Below are positions 57,771 to 64,000 of a stretch of 64,000 nt of DNA, piece by piece. A program made the position numbers and the translations under genes. Each line of letters opens with the position of its first letter. Positions within the stretch are counted from its first letter, which is position 1. The notes beneath the pieces were generated by a model. The model saw nothing but the letters and a program-made list of their open reading frames with translations. It did no database searches and had not been told where the DNA came from. The stretch comes from Aeromonas jandaei (GTDB taxonomy: Bacteria; Pseudomonadota; Gammaproteobacteria; Enterobacterales; Aeromonadaceae), in NCBI RefSeq assembly GCF_037890695.1, contig NZ_CP149571.1:4060001-4124000 (forward strand), given 5' to 3'.

Positions 57771-58502
57771 TTACTGGTACTTGGCGTTGATCTTCTCGAT
57801 GGTGCCATCTGCTTTCATGGCTGCCAGGATTTCATTCAACTTTTTAATAAGCTCATCAGGCGTATCTTTGTTGAACGCCAAACTCATCTGGGTTTCCTTG
57901 AACACGAACACCGGTTTGGGATTGGCTGCCTTCTCCTTGTTCGCCAGATAGGGGGCCAGATACTGACCAGTCGCCCACAGATCGATACGTCCAGCCTCCA
58001 GTTTTTTCACGTTTGCCGTATCATTGGCGGCCAGCTGCAACTTGGAAAAACCCTGTGCTTTCAGATACTCGGCAGCAGCATCGCCGTTATAGCCACCGAC
58101 CGAATACTGTTTGGCATCGTCCAGCGACTTGATCGAAATATTGGCAGTGGAGCTGGAGAAGAAGACCCAGTTATTGTTGACCAAGGGGCCAACCCATTTG
58201 AACAGAGTTTCACGTTCCGGCGTGCGAGTCGTGGAATAGAGCGCGGTGTTGGGAGTACTGAGGGTATCTTCATAAGCCCGTTTCCAAGGCATCAGGGTAA
58301 TCTTGTATTCCACTCCCGCGCGCTTGAACAGCTCTTCAACAACCTCGGTAGAAAGGCCTACAATCTTGCCCCCTTCCCCTTGCATGTTGAACGGTGGGTA
58401 ATCCTCAGTCATCACGTTTAGCGGTGCAGCCTGTGCCGCTCCCAACGCCAGCACGGAAGAGACTGAAAACAGGGCACCTTTCCACAACAATTGATAGTTC
58501 AT
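57771..58502 (-). CDS. Periplasmic solute-binding protein (family 3 type)
   Basis: A 243-residue SBP_bac_3-like protein. Start at 58502 (GAGG upstream) gives a Sec signal ending GAAQAAP. Core: LNVMTEDYPPFNMQGEGGKIVGLSTEVVEELFKRAG and IKSLDDAKQYSVGGYNGDAAAEYLKAQG. Ligand is probably an amino acid or polar compound but unknown. No ABC permease or ATPase genes are adjacent; the next gene is a chemoreceptor. Confidence 0.85.
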   Translation of the reverse strand: MNYQLLWKGALFSVSSVLALGAAQAAPLNVMTEDYPPFNMQGEGGKIVGLSTEVVEELFKRAGVEYKITLMPWKRAYEDTLSTPNTALYSTTRTPERETLFKWVGPLVNNNWVFFSSSTANISIKSLDDAKQYSVGGYNGDAAAEYLKAQGFSKLQLAANDTANVKKLEAGRIDLWATGQYLAPYLANKEKAANPKPVFVFKETQMSLAFNKDTPDELIKKLNEILAAMKADGTIEKINAKYQ

Positions 58503-58976
58503 TGCGACCTCGCTTTGCTTGCCATTCATCCCTAAACCCCCGCCGTCATTGATGGCTGGGCTGTATGGCCCGAATTCGGACCGTGCCGGTTTTCACGGCT
58601 CGCTACCCGCAAATCAGATACGCAGCAGCAAACAGATTCGAATGGTGTTAGCGAGCCACCATTTGGAGCAATGTGGCTCGAACAAAATCAGTGGCCAGAT
58701 GGCAATGAAAGAGATAGGGGCAAGTAACCGTGGATGAGTTACGACGTGAAATGCATCCAACCTTGATGTGATATACGAAGGCACCTTGATAAGGTGCCAA
58801 CACGTGATCAGGAAAGAATGAGTGAGAACACCAACATCCATTTTCTCGTCCCTGCTCAAGACTGCCTAAGAGCCAAACCTGTCCTTTAGCTAAGGCCACG
58901 AAGAGAGATCCGTCAAATAGGTGCAGCGACATAAAGTCGCTGGCGAGGCAATCCTTGATCCATGACAAAAAAGAGA
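58503..58976. other. Non-coding region with several inverted repeats
   Basis: About 470 bp without a convincing gene. It holds arms GGCTCGCTA (58597-58605) and TAGCGAGCC (58649-58657), CCGTG/CACGG near 58581-58598, and a hairpin GGCACCTT-GAT-AAGGTGCC (58780-58798). Upstream promoter region of the binding protein plus possible structured RNA. Confidence 0.45.
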
Positions 58977-59010
58977 AAGCATAAAGCCACCGCGAGGTGG
59001 CTTTATGCTT
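58966..59010 (-). terminator. Intrinsic terminator of uraA
   Basis: A 15-bp stem AAGCATAAAGCCACC with its complement and a 4-nt loop, followed by TCTCTTTTTT on the minus strand; 25 nt past the uraA stop. Confidence 0.9.
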
Positions 59011-59035
59011 ATCCGCTTGAGACGTCTGGCAAAAA

Positions 59036-60274
59036 TCAATCCTTGGCGGAGTCCATAACCCCCTCTTCGGAGTGGGCTGGCAGGATCAGGTTGAGCAGGA
59101 TAGCGGCAACAGAAGCCAGACCAACACCAGCCAAAGCGAAGTCACCGATCTTCATCTCCAGCGCACCTACACCCACGGTCAGGGTTACGGCCACGATGGC
59201 GATATTGCGCGACAATCCCAGATCCACTTTGGATTCGACCAGCGTCTTGAGACCGATGGCAGCGATGGATCCGAACAGCAGCAGCATGATCCCACCCATC
59301 ACCGGCATCGGGATGGAGGTGAGCAGCGCATTGAACTTGCCAAAGAAGGCCAGAATGATGGCGAATACCGCAGCCCAGGTCATGGTAACCGGATTGAAGT
59401 TGCGGGTGATCATCACAGCGCCGGTTACTTCTGCATAGGTGGTGACGGGAGGGCCACCGATCAGACCAGCGAAACAGACGCCGATACCGTCACCGGCCAG
59501 AGTACGGTGCAGACCCGGATTTTTGGTGTAGTCCTGACCAGTCACACCACCAATGGCGAGCACGCCACCGATATGCTCGATACAGGGAGCAATCGCCACC
59601 GGCAGCATGAACAGCGCTGCGGCCCAGTTGACCTCAGGGGTTTCAAAGTGAGGCAACGCCAGCCAAGGGGTATTGATCAGACCCTCGAAGTTAACCTGTC
59701 CCATCAGTACGGCAGAGACATAACCGGCAATCACGCCACACAGGATGGGGATCAGCTTGATCCACCCCTTGCAGAACACCGCAGCAATCAGGGTCACCGC
59801 CAGCGAAATACCGGCCAGAGTCAGCGCGGTTGATGCGGGAACAACCTGCTCGCCACCGGCACGCCCCATTGCCATGTTGCAGGCCACCTGTGCCACGGAG
59901 AGACCAATCACCATGATCACCGGGCCAATCACCACCGGCGGCAGCAATTTATGGACAAATCCCATCCCTTTCGCCCGGATCAGCGCAGCCAGAATGAAAT
60001 ACATGAAACCGGCAGCAAACAGACCGAACATGGTGGACGGCAAGCCCCAGGTCTGGGTGGCATAGATGATGGGAGCAATGAAAGCGAAGCTGGAGCCCAG
60101 AAAAATGGGCACTTGGCGGCGGGTACAGAGCTGGAACAACAGGGTGCCCACACCGGCGCCAAGCAGGGCCATGGAGGGGTTCAGTCCGGTGAGCAGAGGC
60201 ACCAGAACCATGGCACCGAAGGCAACAAACAAGATCTGCAGCCCGGCGACACTTTGCTTGACTAGGGAAAACAT
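59036..60274 (-). CDS. uraA: Uracil:proton symporter UraA
   Basis: A 412-residue NCS2-family transporter with about 14 spans. Substrate-site motifs are clear: VAIAPCIEHIGGVLAIG and AGLIGGPPVTTYAEVTGAVMITRNF. Imports uracil for salvage. No upp gene beside it. Ribosome site AAGGA. Confidence 0.93.
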   Translation of the reverse strand: MFSLVKQSVAGLQILFVAFGAMVLVPLLTGLNPSMALLGAGVGTLLFQLCTRRQVPIFLGSSFAFIAPIIYATQTWGLPSTMFGLFAAGFMYFILAALIRAKGMGFVHKLLPPVVIGPVIMVIGLSVAQVACNMAMGRAGGEQVVPASTALTLAGISLAVTLIAAVFCKGWIKLIPILCGVIAGYVSAVLMGQVNFEGLINTPWLALPHFETPEVNWAAALFMLPVAIAPCIEHIGGVLAIGGVTGQDYTKNPGLHRTLAGDGIGVCFAGLIGGPPVTTYAEVTGAVMITRNFNPVTMTWAAVFAIILAFFGKFNALLTSIPMPVMGGIMLLLFGSIAAIGLKTLVESKVDLGLSRNIAIVAVTLTVGVGALEMKIGDFALAGVGLASVAAILLNLILPAHSEEGVMDSAKD

Positions 60275-60578
60275 GGATGTCCTTAATTTTTTGATAACTG
60301 ACAGGGATATTTGACACTTTTCAGTTATCGAAAGACGCTTTCAAGGTAAAAAGTGAGCATCTTGGCATCACAGATTACTTCTTACTGCTTGGGGAGGGCA
60401 TGAAACTGGCTTTTTAGGCGGGATTCGTTGCTACAAGCATCGAGTATGCGATTTTACGTACTTTTGTGACAAACGCCAATCGTTTTTCCATCATGTTTGC
60501 TTTACAGCTCTCCGCTCAAGGTCGCCGAACACAGCTCTATACTTGACCACATGGTTCAAAATGGACAAGGAGTCCTCC
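60275..60578. other. Divergent uraA-Hint gene intergenic region
   Basis: About 300 bp. Near uraA there is a dyad GATAACTGA (60293-60301) and TCAGTTATC (60321-60329). Near the plus-strand gene TATACT (60538-60543) could be a -10 box with a weak -35. Confidence 0.5.
60293..60329 (-). promoter_or_regulatory. Dyad in the uraA leader
   Basis: Perfect 9-bp arms, 19-nt spacer, ending 19 nt before the uraA ATG with an A-rich stretch between. Could be an operator or a leader hairpin. The E. coli uraA region is under pyrimidine control; the mechanism here is not shown. Confidence 0.4.
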
Positions 60579-61856
60579 ATGCCAAAGCCCCCTTTCAAAC
60601 CAACACAACGCAGGCTCCTGATTGGTTCTGCCATTGCATTAGCCCTATTTGCCAACCCGTTTAGCTATGACTTTGCCCATCAAGAGTGGCAGGTGACCAA
60701 GGCATATGCCGAGTCCTGCTTCGTTGCTGGCACCCGCATCACCATGGCCGATGGAAGCGAACGTCTCATAGAGACATTGCAAGCAGGTGAACGAGTTCTG
60801 GATCAATATGGCCATACCAACCAGATCTTGGCGGTAGAGCGTGTGCTCTTGGGAGATCGCAGACTCTATGGCATCAACCAACTGCCTCCTTTCTTTACCG
60901 GCGAACACCCATTCCTGACCACTCGCGGTTGGGCTGCTATCTCACCAGCCATGACTCGTGCCGAAAACCCGACATTGATTGTATTGCCCCTCTTTACCGG
61001 CATGCGACTACTGGGATGGTCGGCCGCCGCTAACACTGGCAACCTGGCATTGGCACCGCAACCGGTTGAGCTGCTGGTGGAATCCATCTACTGGATTGAC
61101 GCGCCACCTACCACCGAGCTGTTCAACCTGGTTCTTAATGGTACCCACAGCTATATAGCCAATTCATTAATCGTGCATAACAAGGATGGTAATGGGGGTG
61201 GCAGCGACCACGGAGGCGGTGGTAACGACAATAGCGGAGGTGGCAATGACCACGGGGGCGGTGGTAACGACAATAGCGGAGGTGGCAGTGACCACGGGGA
61301 CGGTGGTAACGACAATAGCGGAGGTGGCAGTGACCACGGAGGCGGTGGTAGCGACAATAGCGGTGGTGGCAGTGACCACGGGGGCGGTGGTAGCGACAAT
61401 AGCGGCGGTGGCGGTGACCACGGGGGCGGTGGTAGCGACCATAGCGGTGGTGGCAGTGACCACGGAGGAGGTGGCAGAGACAATAGCGGCGGTGGCAGTG
61501 AACATGGAGGTGGTGAACACGCTGGAGGAGACCAACATGCTGGTGGAGAGCGCCATGCCGGTGGTCGTGGCCTTGGCAACGGGCTTGATGACAACGGCGT
61601 AGATGCCGTCGATGCCAACGGCAACAAACTCAGAGGTGATGGCACGGTCGATGATAATGGCGTAGACACCGTCGATGCCAACGGCAAAAAACTCAGAGGC
61701 GATGGTACGGTCGATGATAACGGTGTGGATGCCGTCGATGCCAATGGCAAAAAACTCAGAGGCGATGGTACGGTCGATGATCGCCAGCAAGTGCTTACCG
61801 ATGAGCAGGAGCGTGCTCTGCTTGACAACGGCTTTCGCCAACAGGGAAAACCATAA
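60579..61856 (+). CDS. Exported Hint (intein-like) domain protein with tandem Gly- and Asp-rich repeats
   Basis: A 425-residue protein. The start at 60579 follows AAGGAG and gives a basic, hydrophobic export-type N-terminus. A Hint domain spans about residues 47-201: starting Cys in SCFVAGTRITMADGS, block B-like His in FTGEHPFLT (about H110), and the terminal HN in YIANSLIVHN. Then come seven 14-residue units of the type GGGSDHGGGGNDNS, a His/Gly stretch (GGEHAGGDQHAGGERHAGG) and three 21-residue units like DDNGVDAVDANGKKLRGDGTV. The key splice/cleavage residues look intact. Role unknown; autoprocessing is inferred. Confidence 0.8.
   Translation: MPKPPFKPTQRRLLIGSAIALALFANPFSYDFAHQEWQVTKAYAESCFVAGTRITMADGSERLIETLQAGERVLDQYGHTNQILAVERVLLGDRRLYGINQLPPFFTGEHPFLTTRGWAAISPAMTRAENPTLIVLPLFTGMRLLGWSAAANTGNLALAPQPVELLVESIYWIDAPPTTELFNLVLNGTHSYIANSLIVHNKDGNGGGSDHGGGGNDNSGGGNDHGGGGNDNSGGGSDHGDGGNDNSGGGSDHGGGGSDNSGGGSDHGGGGSDNSGGGGDHGGGGSDHSGGGSDHGGGGRDNSGGGSEHGGGEHAGGDQHAGGERHAGGRGLGNGLDDNGVDAVDANGNKLRGDGTVDDNGVDTVDANGKKLRGDGTVDDNGVDAVDANGKKLRGDGTVDDRQQVLTDEQERALLDNGFRQQGKP
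61194..61520 (+). repeat. In-frame 42-bp tandem repeats (Gly/Asp/Ser/His/Asn)
   Basis: Seven or so imperfect 42-bp units coding GGGSDH-GGGGNDNS variants inside the Hint-domain gene. Copy number is likely to vary by slippage or recombination. Confidence 0.85.
61588..61782 (+). repeat. In-frame 63-bp tandem repeats (Asp-rich)
   Basis: Three near-identical 63-bp units coding DDNGVDAVDANGKKLRGDGTV; resembling a calcium-binding-type acidic repeat, but no known family was recognised. Confidence 0.82.
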
Positions 61857-62194
61857 TGCGTTATCTGCTAACACTCCTCCTGCTCGGCCTCGCTGGCTGC
61901 GCCACGGTCGATACCCAGCCGCTTTACCATCAAATGGATAAGGCAGATGTTCAACTGGCCAATCAGGCTCTCGCCAAGGCGCTGGAAACCCGCACCAAAG
62001 GACAGAGCCTCACCTGGTTCAATCCGGCTAACCGTCACTCGGGTAGCGTCACCCCGCTGCGCACCTTCCGCCATACCAGCGGGGAGTGGTGTCGCGACTA
62101 TCGCGAGCAACTCTATATCGGCAATGCCAGCCAGCAGTGGCAGGATACCGCCTGCCGCAATCAGCAAGGGAGCTGGCGGCCACTACGCACTTAG
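61856..62194 (+). CDS. Small lipoprotein coupled to the Hint protein
   Basis: A 112-residue lipoprotein with lipobox LLGLAGC (Cys about residue 15). The mature part (SLTWFNPANRHSGSVTPLRTF, SGEWCRDYREQLYIGNASQQWQDTACRNQQGSWR) resembles the C-terminal part of 17-kDa/RT0821-type surface antigens. Two Cys may form a disulphide. Its ATG overlaps the Hint gene stop (TAATG), so the two are made together. Confidence 0.82.
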   Translation: MRYLLTLLLLGLAGCATVDTQPLYHQMDKADVQLANQALAKALETRTKGQSLTWFNPANRHSGSVTPLRTFRHTSGEWCRDYREQLYIGNASQQWQDTACRNQQGSWRPLRT

Positions 62195-62212
62195 TGCGTG
62201 ACGGAATAAACG

Positions 62213-62245
62213 AAGGGGGTAGCAGTGCTACCCCCTTGTCATTTT
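62213..62245. terminator. Terminator between lipoprotein and malic enzyme genes
   Basis: An 11-bp stem AAGGGGGTAGC with its complement and a 3-nt loop, followed by GTCATTTT. Lies between convergent genes. Confidence 0.75.
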
Positions 62246-62278
62246 GGCCGACCCGTTATCCGGGTGGTGGATACGCGG

Positions 62279-64000
62279 TTATACCCGACGGTAAGGCAGG
62301 TAGGCCGGCTCCCACATGTGATTGAGGATATGCTGCTGCAGATCCTGACCGATCAGCGGGTGGGACGGATCCTTGCGCACGATATCCTTGAGCACTGCGG
62401 TCGCCACATGCACCGAGATGCTGCGCAGCTCGCGAATGCGCGGATAGACAGCCCCTTTCGCCAGATCGACCTCACTCACGCACTCGGCCAGCGCAAAGGC
62501 GGCGGTGGTGAAGATATCGGGCGTGATCTCGCGGATCTGGCTGACAATCGCCGCCAGCCCCACTCCGGGGAAGATAAAGACGTTGTTGCCCTGCCCGACC
62601 CGGAAATCCTGTCCGTCATAATTCACATCCTTGAACGGACTGCCGGTGGCGACGATGGCCTTGCCTTTGCTCCAGTTGTAGATATCTTCCGGCAAGGCTT
62701 CGCAGTTGGCGGTAGGGTTGGAGAGCGGGAACACCATAGGGCGCTCGCAATGCTTTTGCATCAGCAGGACATGCTCTTCCTTGAAGGCGCCGCCTGAACC
62801 ACTGGTTCCCAACAAAACGGTGATCGGCACATGACGCAGCACATCGGTCAGACTGGCCTTGCCGGGCACTTCGGTGTCCCAGCCAGCCAGCAGCAGGCCC
62901 GGCTTGGCGTAGCGGCGCTTGTACTCGTCGAGCCCCTCGCGGTTGTCGCACACCAGTCCCTGAGTATCCAGGATGTAGATGCGATCCCGCGCGGCCTGCG
63001 GATCCATTCCCTCGCGGATCATCCCCGCGCAGATTTGATCCGCCACGCCGACCCCGCCAGCCCCCGCGCCATAGACCAGATAGTTCTGTTGGCCCAGCGT
63101 CTCCCCCTTGACCTTGACCGCGCCTATGATTCCGGCCAGCACCACGGCCCCCGTACCCTGAATATCGTCGTTGAACGATGGCAGCGACTGCTGATAGCGG
63201 GCCAGGTTGTTGAAGGCGTTGGATTTGCTGAAGTCTTCCCACTGCAGCACCGCATTGGGGAAGTGACGCTTGACCCCCTGCACAAACTTGTCGATGAACT
63301 CCTCATACTCCTTGCCGCGGATCCGCTTGTGCGGGCGACCCAGATACATGGGATCATCCAGCAGTTTCTGGTTGTCGGTGCCGACATCCAGCGCAATCGG
63401 CATGCAGCAGGCCGGATGGATGCCCGCCCCCAGGGTATAGAGCGCCAGCTTGCCGATGGGAATACCCATGCCGCCCACCCCCTGGTCGCCGATCCCCAGA
63501 ATCCCCTGGCTGTCGGTCACGACTATGATGCGGATCGATTTGGCATCGAAGTGACGGGCCTGGCTGCCCATGTCATCCACGTTGTCCGGGGTGATGTAGA
63601 GGCCGCGCGGCTTCTGGAAGCGGTGGCTGAACTCCTGACACGCCTTGCCGACGGTCGGGGTATAGATATAGGGGGTCATCTCCTCCACATGGCGAGACAA
63701 CAGGGCATAGAAGAGGGTCTCGTTGCGATCCTGCAGCGCACGCAGGTTCTGGTACTTCTCTATGTCACTGCCAGCACTCTTGAACCCTTCATAAACCCGA
63801 TCCAGCTGGGCTTCAAAGGTTTGCACCTGAGGAGGCAGCAAGCCATCGAGATCGAAATCGGCCCGCTCCTGTTCGGTAAAGGCAGTGCCCTTGTTGAGAT
63901 AACGATTGTTGAGCAGATCAGTGCCTGTCAGTGCAACGGGGCGAAAATCCTGTCCCTGTGCATCTTTCCACAGCAGATATTGTCCGGTAGCCATAGTCAT
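62279..64000 (-). CDS. maeA: NAD-dependent malic enzyme (start at window edge)
   Basis: Oxidatively decarboxylates malate to pyruvate, linking the TCA cycle to pyruvate. Motifs: IYTPTVGKACQEFSHRF, GILGIGDQGVGGMGIPIGKL, PSFNDDIQGTGAVVLAGI, the dinucleotide site LVYGAGAGGVGVAD and PLSNPTANCEALPEDIY. About 573 residues are visible, near the 565 of E. coli MaeA, so the gene is nearly or fully complete. The first codon could be the ATG at 64000 or at 63994; the ribosome site is outside the window. Confidence 0.93.
   Translation of the reverse strand: MTMATGQYLLWKDAQGQDFRPVALTGTDLLNNRYLNKGTAFTEQERADFDLDGLLPPQVQTFEAQLDRVYEGFKSAGSDIEKYQNLRALQDRNETLFYALLSRHVEEMTPYIYTPTVGKACQEFSHRFQKPRGLYITPDNVDDMGSQARHFDAKSIRIIVVTDSQGILGIGDQGVGGMGIPIGKLALYTLGAGIHPACCMPIALDVGTDNQKLLDDPMYLGRPHKRIRGKEYEEFIDKFVQGVKRHFPNAVLQWEDFSKSNAFNNLARYQQSLPSFNDDIQGTGAVVLAGIIGAVKVKGETLGQQNYLVYGAGAGGVGVADQICAGMIREGMDPQAARDRIYILDTQGLVCDNREGLDEYKRRYAKPGLLLAGWDTEVPGKASLTDVLRHVPITVLLGTSGSGGAFKEEHVLLMQKHCERPMVFPLSNPTANCEALPEDIYNWSKGKAIVATGSPFKDVNYDGQDFRVGQGNNVFIFPGVGLAAIVSQIREITPDIFTTAAFALAECVSEVDLAKGAVYPRIRELRSISVHVATAVLKDIVRKDPSHPLIGQDLQQHILNHMWEPAYLPYRRV

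Noticed and set aside
58962..59438. 158-codon plus-strand frame over the uraA end
   Set aside because: Antisense to uraA and its terminator; composition matches a shadow frame.
61182..61856. Idea that the tail of the Hint protein is a polymorphic toxin domain with an immunity gene after it
   Set aside because: The tail is low-complexity repeats with no compact domain, and the next gene is a lipoprotein rather than a cytosolic immunity protein.
61151..61874. Two long minus-strand frames opposite the repeat gene
   Set aside because: They only reflect the periodic GC-rich repeats read backwards (Pro/Leu/Ser or Thr/Ala runs) and lack start signals.

Overview
The window reads as a stretch of chromosome from a gammaproteobacterium, most probably Aeromonas or a close relative. 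The genus is inferred from gene content, protein resemblance and gene order (a polar-flagellum locus of the Vibrio/Pseudomonas type running straight into a ccm operon, an E. coli-like tdc operon, an adjacent pykA/hexR/glk group); no database was consulted. I saw no rRNA or tRNA genes, transposase, phage gene or CRISPR array.

Layout. 1-4.5 kb: 3' part of pdxH, a small lipoprotein, a secreted reprolysin-like metalloprotease with a GlyGly-CTERM tail, and a divergent RsmB-type RNA methyltransferase. 4.5-11.2 kb: an anaerobic threonine/serine degradation operon, tdcBCDEF, behind a well-formed class II CRP promoter but without tdcA. 11.4-13.6 kb: grxD, sodB and mlaA. 13.7-20.9 kb: cytochrome c maturation operon ccmABCDEFGHI, in which ccmF is split by an in-frame UGA. 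21.0-48.5 kb: a very large minus-strand block fliEFGHIJKLMNOPQR-flhBAFG-fliA-cheYZAB-motCD-parC-parP-cheW-DUF2802. This one locus encodes the basal body, C-ring, export gate, pole-placement and number control (FlhF/FlhG), sigma-28, chemotaxis core, a second stator pair and the polar array-positioning proteins. Sigma-54-type promoters stand before fliE and flhA.

48.6-53.6 kb: a SYLF-domain exported protein, then pykA, hexR and glk with HexR-like operators. 53.6-58.5 kb: an AHSA1-type protein, a GNAT acetyltransferase, a ToxR-like membrane transcription factor paired with a small single-span membrane protein, and a chemoreceptor paired with an orphan periplasmic binding protein. 59-62.2 kb: uraA, then a secreted Hint (intein-like) domain protein with long Gly-rich and Asp-rich tandem repeats, translationally coupled to a lipoprotein. 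62.3-64 kb: NAD-type malic enzyme up to the window edge.

The items most worth following up are the ccmF nonsense codon, the Hint/repeat protein plus lipoprotein pair, the ToxR-like two-gene cassette, a duplicated fliG tail between fliG and fliH, and a threefold repeated motif in the CheA linker.
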